DNA of 21,338 nt from a virus. The notes under the pieces were generated by a model. That model did no database searches, was not told where the DNA came from, and worked only from the letters and a program-made list of their open reading frames with translations. The translations under genes and the position numbers were made by a program. Positions 1 through 6,507 of this stretch are shown one piece after another. The DNA lies in IMG/VR virus record IMGVR_UViG_3300009466_000164, positions 1 through 21,338 of that record; one strand, written 5' to 3'. How positions within the stretch are numbered: the first letter of the stretch is position 1; every line of letters begins with the position of its first letter.

Positions 1-1
1 T

Positions 2-182
2 TAGAGTTTTCCTTATTAAGATCAAAGACTTCTTTTTCTAGTATTTTTATATTTTCTACATAGATATGAATATATCTTTCTACCTCGCTTCGCTCCTTAT
101 ATTGCCTATATAAATAGGCAAGACTGAGCGCATTGGATACCACTAGTAATCCAACACCTATCCATAAAAATATAAAAACCAT
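2..182 (-). CDS. Small single-pass membrane protein (3' end outside window)
   Basis: I read this reading frame directly from the DNA. It starts with ATG at 182-180 and stays open for 60 codons to the window edge, so its C-terminus is missing. Residues 2-25 are almost all hydrophobic (VFIFLWIGVGLLVV and onward), which predicts one transmembrane helix. The rest (YRQYKERSEVERYIHIY and onward) is charged and helix-prone, possibly a short coiled coil. I do not recognise a family; small phage membrane proteins of this shape include holins, spanins and many unknowns, and nothing here chooses among them. The start lies one base past the 3' end of tRNA-Pro, so any Shine-Dalgarno sequence would have to lie inside the tRNA. 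Translation from a leaderless message released by tRNA processing is one explanation. Confidence 0.6.
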   Translation of the reverse strand, partial: MVFIFLWIGVGLLVVSNALSLAYLYRQYKERSEVERYIHIYVENIKILEKEVFDLNKENS

Positions 183-183
183 G

Positions 184-257
184 TCGGGATGAAAGGATTT
201 GAACCTTCGGCCCCCTGCTCCCAAAGCAGGTGCGCTACCAAACTGCGCCACATCCCG
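184..257 (-). tRNA. tRNA-Pro (anticodon UGG)
   Basis: The reverse strand folds as a canonical 74-nt tRNA. The acceptor stem CGGGATG pairs with CATCCCG, the D-arm is GGCGCAGTTTGGTAGCGC, the anticodon stem CCTGC/GCAGG closes the loop TTTGGGA, and the T-loop is TTCAAAT. Anticodon TGG reads CCA and probably other proline codons. The discriminator is A and no CCA end is encoded, so the host must add it. It is the last of two tRNAs after the terminase genes and should be on the same transcript. CCA is the commonest proline codon in the Pro-rich tail of the Fn3 protein at the other end of the window. Confidence 0.95.
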
Positions 258-260
258 GTA

Positions 261-388
261 GTTACAGACAGCGGCGACTCCATTTGCACGAAAGACGCTA
301 GAAACGACTCCAACGCTTTCAACCGACAGACTCGTTATAACGGGATATATTTATGTAACTAAACCATCCTAAGTTTGCTGCCTGTAAC
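261..388 (-). ncRNA. Candidate structured RNA between the two tRNAs
   Basis: The ends are a 12-base inverted repeat (377-388 and 261-272). Transcribed from the minus strand they form a 12-bp helix, GUUACAGGCAGC with GCUGUCUGUAAC, containing one G-U pair. The enclosed 104 nt holds a 13-bp helix at 290-320 (GAAAGCGUUGGAG, loop UCGU, UUCUAGCG, bulged U, CUUUC). It also holds a two-part hairpin at 343-369 (GGAU/AUCC enclosing UUUA/UAAA) and a weaker one between them (AACGA/UCG-UU). The wobble pairs become A-C mismatches if the plus strand is transcribed, so the fold favours the direction of the genes. Only 2 nt separate it from tRNA-Ile and 3 nt from tRNA-Pro. It has no tRNA cloverleaf and no tmRNA features. 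I do not know its function. Confidence 0.6.
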
Positions 389-390
389 CG

Positions 391-464
391 TAGGGCGGGT
401 GAGACTTGAACTCACGATCTTCACCTTATAAGAGTGACGCCTTCACCAACTTGGCCACCGCCCC
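391..464 (-). tRNA. tRNA-Ile (anticodon UAU)
   Basis: The reverse strand folds as a 74-nt tRNA. Acceptor GGGGCGG pairs with CCGCCCT (first pair G-U), the D-arm is GCC-AAGTTGGTGAA-GGC, the anticodon stem TCACT/GGTGA encloses CTTATAA, and the T-arm GTGAG/CTCAC encloses TTCAAGT. The variable loop is short (AGATC), which rules out Leu and Ser types. Anticodon TAT reads AUA directly. Many bacteria instead read AUA with a CAU tRNA modified to lysidine. AUA is frequent in this AT-rich phage, so the tRNA probably helps supply that codon. No CCA is encoded. It begins 17 nt after the terL stop codon. Confidence 0.92.
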
Positions 465-481
465 TTGTACTTACTACTATA

Positions 482-2272
482 TTAAATTATGTCCATACTG
501 TCAATAGCATTTTGTAAAGCAGGCGGAATAATTAATTCGCTGTTCCTTTTCCTACCCATCCTTAATTTTAACTCTTCATCACTATCTTGTTCAAGCATAT
601 CGTAGGAATATATTTTTATTTCTTGGTCGTTCTCTCTACGAGAGCGAGCAATCGCATTATAAATCGCCCCGCAAACTGCGTCAGCCAAGTCCTTGCTACC
701 CTTTCTGGGGTGGTCAACTTTATCACCGCGTATCCTTAATTGCAACAATTCATCTATTAATAATTTTAATTCTGGTCCATAGACACGCTCTTCTGTAACT
801 AGCAATGCCATGTCCTCATAATGTTTTTTAGCAACTGATAGTAATTCTGTATTGATCCCATAATGCTTTAATTGCTGCATCATATCGTGAGAATTCCATC
901 GGTCAAACGTGACTACACTTAAATTAAATCCTCGCTCACGCAATTCTATAATATAATCTTTTACCTCAGACAAATCCACGCTAGTCGTAGATGTTGGCTG
1001 CCAATATCTTACTGCGTCTACGATTACCCTAGGGGCTGCCTCTGTCATTGTGCCAGCGATCTTCATCTGCACCCAGCCCTCAATATGGGCCATGGCTACA
1101 GCACAATTATCATGCTTCTGGGCTAAGTCAACATGTAGAAAGTATTGCCTACCTTCTTCTGGCTTAAACCAATCAGCGAATCTTCCACCACTATCTACTG
1201 CAAACTTAGGGCTGCTGAATGCCTTTTCAATTTTTTCGCGTGACTTAAAGAACGCATCTGTTGCTTCTGGTGGCATACAAGCAAATCTCATTAGAGAGTC
1301 AAGTGGGTCATCATAAAATGCAATCGTGAAGTCTTGAATTTTTCTTGTTGGGTTAAATTCCCATGTAGGTCTTTTAAGGGCAAATATATGTGGGAGGGCA
1401 TAGGATATAATATGGTCTTCCTCCCACTCAATTGTAAATTCATTACCGTCATGCCCATCTGGAAGATCTGGATCTATTTTAAGTGTGTGTGACTTTACGA
1501 TTGTTTCTTTTTCTGCCACAGCATCATTATATTTTTGCTGAATAAAGTCATTCTTAAATCTTGGGAAGGAAAGCATGATTACTTTGCCAAAGTCTGGGAA
1601 TCGTGAATTTACAGATGCTCTATACATCTTATAAATAGCAGCAGATGTTTTCGGGCTTTGTCTTCCTGTAGTGTTCTCTAGTTCAAAGCCTGATATTTCG
1701 TCAAGTACAGCAAGCATGACGTTATATCCTTCCCACGACTCTGCTTCTGAGTGTCCTGAGTGAACAGTTATTTCTTTATCAAATTCAATACTATTAGCCT
1801 TTGGTATGTACCTACCTTGGAACCAGGCTGATTTTTCAATGATACGCTTGAATCCTTTAAAGAATACCCTATTTGCCTGAACAGCGTTTATAGCAATGTT
1901 AATAATGTCAATGGAATCTCCTGGAGGCTTGCCATAATATTTTGCTGGATCTTTCAGGCACAGTAGGAGGTGGACAACATAGGCGCATCCAATAGTAGAG
2001 ATAAAATCCTTACCGCCGCCCTTGCCTACCTGAAGGATAACCTCCTTAGAAGTCTGGTTCCATCTCTTTACTCCCTCTTCTTCTCCTAGCCATTTAACTA
2101 GAGTTTCTTTTTTATAAATTTGGGTCATTGCCCTAATAGATTGATATTGATATTCAGAAAGAGGGGGTAGGTCTAGATAATCATTATTAGTTACAAATTC
2201 TTCTATGTCTGCAGGAACCTCTTCAAATTGGTCTCCATCTAGTGCATCTATAAAGTCACTAAAATCAATCAA
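482..2272 (-). CDS. terL: Terminase large subunit (packaging ATPase-nuclease)
   Basis: This 596-aa protein has the order expected of a phage DNA-packaging motor. The N-terminal ATPase has a P-loop GKGGGKD at residues 83-89 and a Walker B strand MLAVLDE at 186-192 ending in the catalytic Glu. The C-terminal RNase H-fold nuclease has Asp382 (HVDLAQ), Asp457 (VVTFDRW) and the Lys-Asp-Leu-Ala-Asp group at 527-531. It translocates DNA into the prohead and cuts concatemers. The P-loop has Asp where Ser or Thr is usual after the Lys. The start appears to be TTG: an in-frame TAG lies just upstream, no ATG occurs before residue 49, and the frame overlaps the terS stop by 8 nt, which suggests translational coupling. 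The tRNA genes follow directly. Confidence 0.95.
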   Translation of the reverse strand: MIDFSDFIDALDGDQFEEVPADIEEFVTNNDYLDLPPLSEYQYQSIRAMTQIYKKETLVKWLGEEEGVKRWNQTSKEVILQVGKGGGKDFISTIGCAYVVHLLLCLKDPAKYYGKPPGDSIDIINIAINAVQANRVFFKGFKRIIEKSAWFQGRYIPKANSIEFDKEITVHSGHSEAESWEGYNVMLAVLDEISGFELENTTGRQSPKTSAAIYKMYRASVNSRFPDFGKVIMLSFPRFKNDFIQQKYNDAVAEKETIVKSHTLKIDPDLPDGHDGNEFTIEWEEDHIISYALPHIFALKRPTWEFNPTRKIQDFTIAFYDDPLDSLMRFACMPPEATDAFFKSREKIEKAFSSPKFAVDSGGRFADWFKPEEGRQYFLHVDLAQKHDNCAVAMAHIEGWVQMKIAGTMTEAAPRVIVDAVRYWQPTSTTSVDLSEVKDYIIELRERGFNLSVVTFDRWNSHDMMQQLKHYGINTELLSVAKKHYEDMALLVTEERVYGPELKLLIDELLQLRIRGDKVDHPRKGSKDLADAVCGAIYNAIARSRRENDQEIKIYSYDMLEQDSDEELKLRMGRKRNSELIIPPALQNAIDSMDII

Positions 2273-2780
2273 TTGGCTCTACCTTACCAGTAACTTCTGA
2301 CAGCCTTTTAGCAACTTCTACCTTACAATGATTGCATTCTGAAGTTACTTCCTTAAGAATACTCATAAGAATTTCTTGCTTACGCTCTGTCTCTAGGAGT
2401 TGGGCAGACATTTCATTATTTTCTAGTAGCCCAGCCTTTTGCAACATGTCAATTCTTTTTTGCTCTATGTCAGCAATCATTTTTAGAGCAGTTGCCTTAG
2501 TCCCATATTGCTGATTAGCATCAGCCTGATCTACTGTCTCCCATGCACGCTGGATAATCATAGAGTAATGCTGATCTGCCCCAGCCAAGGCTTCCTTGGC
2601 TCGCTCACGAATTTTACTATCTCCTGAAACCAATTCTCTCCAGGTATCTATATGTTCTAATACCTCAGATCTTTTTATCCCAAGAAACTTTGAAATGTCT
2701 GTTGGATTCTTTCCTTTAAGAAGTTCTTCTACGACTAGATTCATCTGATCGAAAGAACTTGTTAACTCAATCTCTGACAA
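2265..2780 (-). CDS. terS: Probable terminase small subunit
   Basis: The assignment rests on its position directly upstream of terL with an 8-nt overlap, its size (171 aa), and its layout. Residues 11-50 look like a helix-turn-helix (DISKFLGIKRSEVLEHIDTW), and a long helical region covers about residues 55-145, as in small terminases that recognise packaging sites and oligomerise. A C-x2-C pair at 149-152 near the C-terminus may bind metal or be incidental. The start is TTG, preceded by AAGGAAG at a suitable distance. The gene overlaps the preceding 99-aa gene by 14 nt. I infer the role from context and fold rather than from a diagnostic motif. Confidence 0.75.
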   Translation of the reverse strand: MSEIELTSSFDQMNLVVEELLKGKNPTDISKFLGIKRSEVLEHIDTWRELVSGDSKIRERAKEALAGADQHYSMIIQRAWETVDQADANQQYGTKATALKMIADIEQKRIDMLQKAGLLENNEMSAQLLETERKQEILMSILKEVTSECNHCKVEVAKRLSEVTGKVEPID

Positions 2781-3066
2781 GTTGCTTCTTCCTTCTGCTC
2801 TTCTTATCTCTTAGTAGGCCAGAAAGCCTATCTATATAAAATGATCTATACTCGCCAGTCTGAGGATTACGACAATCAATCCACGTTACGTCTTTTTCAG
2901 CGTTATGAGCCATCAAAATAAAAATAAAATGCCCTCTCATATGCTTAAACTTTATTTTATCTCCTGGCTTTATAGTGTCTTTTAAGTATTCAATTTCATA
3001 ATATACATGAATATCTGGATTTACACTATATGGTACATATTCATATTCTTTTTTATTACGAGCCAT
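2767..3066 (-). CDS. Unknown basic protein upstream of terS
   Basis: This 99-aa protein starts at ATG with a textbook AGGAG five bases upstream. The N-terminal part is Tyr-rich (KEYEYVPYSVNPDIHVYYEIEY). The middle looks like a small beta-barrel (IKPGDKIKFKHMRGHFIFI, then DVTWIDCRNPQTGEYRSFY), and the C-terminus is strongly basic (RDKKSRRKKQLVRD). The GDKIKF and VTWIDCR stretches are reminiscent of SH3- or KOW-like barrels, but I cannot name a family. The basic tail is compatible with nucleic-acid binding. Its place immediately before terS suggests a packaging or late-replication role, which is inference. Confidence 0.75.
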   Translation of the reverse strand: MARNKKEYEYVPYSVNPDIHVYYEIEYLKDTIKPGDKIKFKHMRGHFIFILMAHNAEKDVTWIDCRNPQTGEYRSFYIDRLSGLLRDKKSRRKKQLVRD

Positions 3067-3074
3067 TTTATCTC

Positions 3075-3248
3075 CTAAAAAGAATATCCGCCGTTACGAG
3101 TAGGACTCCATACCATACCTGGCCTATCTAAGACACGAATAAGTTGATACCCGCAAACTTCGCAGTACTGATTATCTCTTTTATCGATAGAAGAAAGCAT
3201 ATCCTTATCGATATCACAAACTTTACAATAATAACTATAGAGTGGCAT
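3075..3248 (-). CDS. FmdB-like zinc-ribbon protein
   Basis: This 57-aa protein begins MPLYSYYCKVC, the usual opening of the FmdB-type zinc ribbon (MPxYxYxCxxC), with Cys8, Cys11, Cys29 and Cys32 as two CxxC knuckles. I chose the ATG at 3248-3246. It overlaps the upstream stop as TAATG and has GGAG seven bases before it. A TTG four codons earlier is possible but lacks a family match. FmdB domains occur in many small bacterial and phage proteins, and their function is mostly unknown. The tail (SPTRNGGYSF) is short and uncharged. Confidence 0.8.
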   Translation of the reverse strand: MPLYSYYCKVCDIDKDMLSSIDKRDNQYCEVCGYQLIRVLDRPGMVWSPTRNGGYSF

Positions 3249-3541
3249 TAGTTTCTCCAATTATCTCTAATTGCTACTTTCAATAATACCAGATACCCAA
3301 TTAGATCGTCAATATCATTATCGCCTGGATAATTATTGCCGCGAGCAAATCTACTTAATTTATCGTCTATTCTTACTTTTAACTGCTCTATATTATCTGA
3401 TTCTGAAAATACTCTTACTGGATCAAGGGCAGAGTTGCCGTATGCCCTATTCTTATTTATAAGAAATTGCCCCATATCTGAGCATACTGACCATATTTCT
3501 TTTTCTGTTTTATTTTTTAATTTACTCTCTATATCACACAT
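3248..3541 (-). CDS. NMAD1 (DUF1599)-like protein
   Basis: This 97-aa protein matches what I know of Nucleotide Modification Associated Domain 1 (DUF1599). It has a KNRAYGNSALDP motif at 30-41, RIDDKLSR at 57-64 and DIDDLIGYLVL at 76-86. This all-alpha family resembles MazG-type nucleotide hydrolases and is found in phages, often near base-modification genes. The precise reaction is not settled. The ATG at 3541 begins one base after the methyltransferase stop. A TTG four codons earlier is too close to the GGAG to be likely. Its place next to a methyltransferase and two glycosyltransferases makes a role in modified nucleotides worth considering. Confidence 0.75.
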   Translation of the reverse strand: MCDIESKLKNKTEKEIWSVCSDMGQFLINKNRAYGNSALDPVRVFSESDNIEQLKVRIDDKLSRFARGNNYPGDNDIDDLIGYLVLLKVAIRDNWRN

Positions 3542-3542
3542 A

Positions 3543-4058
3543 TTAATTATCAAACTCCGCTATAAAAACACCAGTTACTGAAAATTCCTTATACTCTTTA
3601 ATATATGAAAACTTTTCTAAAACCCTGTCCGTACTCCAATCCTCCTCAACATGTATTTCATATGGATTGTCATTGATTGCGTCTTGATGATAGTGAACAA
3701 TAGGAATTGATATGATAGCATATCTAGCCTTTTTAGATACCTTATCCCAGATTTCTAATGCTTCATCCTCATGCATATGCTCTAAAATATCTCCAAAGAT
3801 TACTAGATCATAGTCAAATTCATCTATGTTTCTAATATCATCTTCTATCACTTTGTTATATCTTTTATGCAAATTAAACTGTTCAATGTAGGGCTTCCAT
3901 ACTTCTACGGCTGTTATATTAACTTTATTTCCTAAATCTTTTCTTATAAGATCTAGATAAACTCCCTGCCCTGCTCCTACATCTAAAACTGTTGATGGAG
4001 ATATTTCTTTAATTTTTTCTGAAGCCCATGGCTTATTTTCTGGATCAGAGAACCCCAT
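3543..4058 (-). CDS. SAM-dependent class I methyltransferase
   Basis: This 171-aa protein has a Rossmann-type SAM site. Motif I is VLDVGAGQG at 24-32, an acidic residue follows the second strand (Glu52 in AVEVW), and a conserved stretch DLVIFGDILEHM lies at 84-95. It resembles small-molecule or sugar methyltransferases (Methyltransf_11/23 type). It lacks the NPPY or DPPY motifs of DNA N-methyltransferases and the PCQ loop of C5-cytosine enzymes, so DNA bases are less likely direct targets. The start overlaps the GT25 gene by 14 nt and has AGGAT upstream. It probably methylates a sugar, or another small acceptor, made by the neighbouring glycosyltransferases. Confidence 0.82.
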   Translation of the reverse strand: MGFSDPENKPWASEKIKEISPSTVLDVGAGQGVYLDLIRKDLGNKVNITAVEVWKPYIEQFNLHKRYNKVIEDDIRNIDEFDYDLVIFGDILEHMHEDEALEIWDKVSKKARYAIISIPIVHYHQDAINDNPYEIHVEEDWSTDRVLEKFSYIKEYKEFSVTGVFIAEFDN

Positions 4059-4743
4059 TTAAAATCATCCTTTTCTGTGTATTTTGGAATGTAGACTCAA
4101 TGTTGGCAATATCGCACATGAGTTCTACACTTGGCTTTATAGAATAAGAATTGAATTTTTCCTTTTGCCTATAAATATGCCAATCTAAAGGTAAACTTAT
4201 TGGCTTTTTACATGAATCTATTAATTTTTTAGCACCATTTCTGGATACCACATAACATAACATAGACCAGTCTTGGTAAACCTTACTAATATTTTTTGAT
4301 ACATCTAGCCCGATATCATGACTATGATGTTGGTCATACGGTACAAAGTAGGAGAAAATATCCCAGCCATCTGGAAGTTCAGCCATCTTATCTTTTAAAT
4401 CATAGATAAAATTATCATCAAATATAATGTCATCTTCCATTAATATTGCAATATCATTATCGGTATCTAAAAATCTTTTCCATGCTATAAAATTGCTTGC
4501 CCATATTCCTACTTCTCCAAACTTCCATCCCTGAATAGAATCAAGGTTATATCCGTTGGGGTCTAGATTAAAATCATTGTTCTCATCTAAAAAGTTTTTT
4601 ACATCTTTAGTATTTGATATAGATATCGTAGGAGTATCTAATATATTTAGTCCATGCGACTTTAGATATTTTGTCATGGCAACAGAGAATTTTGTTCTGA
4701 CTCTATTACTAGATAGGTGAAAAACTTTAAAGCAGATTTTCAT
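4045..4743 (-). CDS. Glycosyltransferase, GT25-like
   Basis: This 232-aa protein has the hallmarks of family GT25 (LPS-type beta-1,4-glycosyltransferases). The opening KICFKVFHLSSNRVR corresponds to the usual N-terminal strand and loop. GEVGIWASNFIAWKRFL at about 76-92 matches the GE-x-G...S...W segment, and the metal-binding acidic triad ILMEDD is at 100-105. A late W-x-x-C-Y-V-V-S-x-x-G-A-K-K-L region is also typical. It probably transfers a nucleotide-sugar to a phage or host acceptor in the cytoplasm. It overlaps the GT32-like gene by 17 nt and the methyltransferase by 14 nt, so the three should be translated together. Confidence 0.8.
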   Translation of the reverse strand: MKICFKVFHLSSNRVRTKFSVAMTKYLKSHGLNILDTPTISISNTKDVKNFLDENNDFNLDPNGYNLDSIQGWKFGEVGIWASNFIAWKRFLDTDNDIAILMEDDIIFDDNFIYDLKDKMAELPDGWDIFSYFVPYDQHHSHDIGLDVSKNISKVYQDWSMLCYVVSRNGAKKLIDSCKKPISLPLDWHIYRQKEKFNSYSIKPSVELMCDIANIESTFQNTQKRMILNGVL

Positions 4744-5515
4744 TTATTTTATCCCGTTCTATGATCCATTGATCATATCTCCCATCACTCCATGCTTGAC
4801 TTCCATAAAGATGACTTGATGCTTGATTATGGAAAAATCTATGTGATGGAGTTAAGTATATTCCTGAGTACCTAGCAGCCGCTGAAGAGTTAATTAAATC
4901 AACATCATTTATTAGATTTACTTTATGTATATTAAATTTTGCCCACTCATCTGACTTATATATTTCTCCATCAATATCTTCTGCTGGCTCCCATATATCT
5001 AAAAATTCCAATATAGATCTAGTAAATATCCCTGGTCCAGTCATAGCATGTACGAAGTGCGGGTTAGAATAATCTGGATTTTCAAAAGCCTTCTTAATAT
5101 TTTCTAGCATATAGTTAAATGCAGGATGCTCTGGTTCTGATAAAAATGTCCATTGTTGAATATGAACCTCATGCTCAGCATTTATAATTACCCTTTTATC
5201 TGAAATTTTATCAAACCAGTCTGATATACGAACATTGCATACAGTATCAAGGTCTGTGTACATGCCTCCATTTATAAATAGAACCATTACCCTCCAGATA
5301 TCTGCCTTCATTACTCCTAATGGACAAGAATTAAATATCTCTACCCAGCCCTTACCAAAGTGGTCACTCACAAAGTCCATAATATCGTCATCAGAAAAGT
5401 ATGAATATGTCCAATCTGGATTTCTATCTTTCCAGGTTACGGAGGCTTCTATTGCATACTCTGGTAAATCCTCATAGGGAAGTTTATATGTCTGCCAGAT
5501 CTTCTTAGGTATCAC
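4727..5515 (-). CDS. Glycosyltransferase, GT32-like (DXD sugar-binding)
   Basis: This protein belongs to the sugar-binding DXD glycosyltransferase group (Gly_transf_sug, GT32). It opens IPKKIWQTYK, as family members usually do (IPKxIHQxW), and has the core KADIWRVMVLFINGGMYTDLD, whose DXD (Asp88 and Asp90 from the start chosen here) binds metal and nucleotide-sugar. I place the start at GTG 5515-5513, giving 262 aa: AGGTGG lies five bases upstream, the GTG overlaps the previous stop as GTGA, and the product then begins MIPKK. A GTG three codons earlier overlaps its own Shine-Dalgarno. The acceptor is unknown; virion proteins, cell-surface glycans or modified DNA are all possible. Confidence 0.85.
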   Translation of the reverse strand: MIPKKIWQTYKLPYEDLPEYAIEASVTWKDRNPDWTYSYFSDDDIMDFVSDHFGKGWVEIFNSCPLGVMKADIWRVMVLFINGGMYTDLDTVCNVRISDWFDKISDKRVIINAEHEVHIQQWTFLSEPEHPAFNYMLENIKKAFENPDYSNPHFVHAMTGPGIFTRSILEFLDIWEPAEDIDGEIYKSDEWAKFNIHKVNLINDVDLINSSAAARYSGIYLTPSHRFFHNQASSHLYGSQAWSDGRYDQWIIERDKINENLL

Positions 5516-5673
5516 TTTGTCCACCTACGCTGATTTTTTATAAGATTATATTTCTCTAAGTATCTTTGGATAGTCATATGAGAGCATCCTGCCTCTTTCG
5601 CCATCTCCTGAATTTTTTTCTTTTCTACAACATATCTTTTTCTTAGCCAATTAACATCTTCATATAATTTCAT
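5512..5673 (-). CDS. Small helix-turn-helix protein (53 aa)
   Basis: This frame runs from ATG 5673 to TGA 5512. The start overlaps the RuvC-like stop as ATGA and the end overlaps the GT32 start as GTGA, so it fits exactly into an otherwise empty 150-base gap. The product contains a clear tri-helical DNA-binding pattern: KKKIQEMAKEAGCSHMTIQRYLEKYNLI at about residues 19-46, like homeodomain-like or resolvase-type helix-turn-helix units. The tail is basic (KNQRRWTK). It may be a small regulator. Domains like this also occur beside HNH homing enzymes. No catalytic part is present. Confidence 0.8.
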   Translation of the reverse strand: MKLYEDVNWLRKRYVVEKKKIQEMAKEAGCSHMTIQRYLEKYNLIKNQRRWTK

Positions 5674-6236
5674 TCTGACCTCATAAGATTATTGGCAGCA
5701 TACCATCCTATCCCACAGGCATCTGCAACATTATCACTTTCTACTTTTACTCCGATAGATGAGCAGAAATCTATAGTTTTTTGCTTTCTCATCTCTCTAA
5801 CCCTGGCCTTATACCAATTAGCAGATTTTCCTGGGTACATCTTTTGGACCTCTAACTTCTCAGACTTGGTAAAGTTTTTATTACCAATAAATGATTGCCA
5901 GGTTATTGGATGAACTTCTACTACAGATCTTCCATCAGCAATCAACTCTCCCATTATAGCACCAAATATATATGCCATTTTTAATCCAGTATTAGCACTT
6001 CTTACCATGACGGCTGCTTCTATTGCAACAAAGTCGGATGGGAATGTCTGAGCAATTCCTCGCATTTTATTTTTAGCATCTAGGATTCTTTGGTAAACAT
6101 CTCCACCGTCAAAAAATACCTCACCCCATCTAACTGCCTTTTTATTATCAAATAGACAGAATGCTACAGATCTTGTACTAGCATCTATACCAAGCACTCT
6201 AGTATCTTTAATTTTTGCTAATTTAGCGAGAGACAT
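5670..6236 (-). CDS. RuvC-like Holliday junction resolvase
   Basis: This 188-aa protein has the RNase H-fold acidic set of RuvC-type resolvases: Asp18 in LGIDAST, Glu73 in FVAIEAAV, and Asp168/Asp172 in SDNVADACGIG near the C-terminus. The length is close to bacterial RuvC. Its likely role is to cut branched recombination and replication intermediates so that the DNA can be packaged, using metal-dependent hydrolysis. It overlaps the zinc-protein gene upstream by 14 nt and the 53-aa gene downstream by 4 nt. A small nuclease candidate (7584-7886) in the same block may act on similar substrates. Confidence 0.85.
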   Translation of the reverse strand: MSLAKLAKIKDTRVLGIDASTRSVAFCLFDNKKAVRWGEVFFDGGDVYQRILDAKNKMRGIAQTFPSDFVAIEAAVMVRSANTGLKMAYIFGAIMGELIADGRSVVEVHPITWQSFIGNKNFTKSEKLEVQKMYPGKSANWYKARVREMRKQKTIDFCSSIGVKVESDNVADACGIGWYAANNLMRSE

Positions 6237-6507
6237 GCATTATCCTTAATAATTCATCTCTAGCACTAGAGTTAGATTTTGCAATACATGTATTACAAGT
6301 CTTACTGTCATTATATCTGCTCAATGTATTACTACATCCACGAGTCTGACATACCCTTTTCTTGCCAGACAATCTTTCTTTTTCTTCGTAATACTTATCT
6401 CTAATTTTCTTATTAGTTGCTTCACGGCAGCATTCATCTGAGCAGTATTTTTGATTATGAGTTACTTTATTGAATTCATTACTGCATCCATCATTAGCGC
6501 ATATCAT
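6223..6507 (-). CDS. Two-knuckle zinc-binding protein
   Basis: This 94-aa protein has two cysteine clusters: Cys3-x4-Cys8 with Cys22-x3-Cys26 in the first half, and Cys53-x4-Cys58 with Cys71-x2-Cys74 in the second. The first contains QKYCSDECC, common in small phage and HNH-linked zinc-finger proteins. Between them is a charged helix (KKIRDKYYEEKERLSGKKR). The arrangement suggests a nucleic-acid-binding or structural zinc protein, with no catalytic residues visible. The start overlaps the nuclease gene stop as ATGA, so it is likely coupled to the Cas4-like nuclease on one side and RuvC on the other. Confidence 0.75.
   Translation of the reverse strand: MICANDGCSNEFNKVTHNQKYCSDECCREATNKKIRDKYYEEKERLSGKKRVCQTRGCSNTLSRYNDSKTCNTCIAKSNSSARDELLRIMHVSR

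Noticed and set aside
261-390. A third tRNA or a tmRNA between the two tRNAs
   Set aside because: No T-loop (TTCnAnT) closed by a 5-bp stem, no anticodon arm with a 7-base loop, and no alanine-type acceptor or tag frame. The long 12-bp end helix does not match a tRNA acceptor.
1050-1316. Plus-strand open frames, such as 1050-1316 and others opposite recA, polymerase and SSB
   Set aside because: All lie opposite well-supported minus-strand genes, give products without recognisable features, and are explained by antisense shadow frames.
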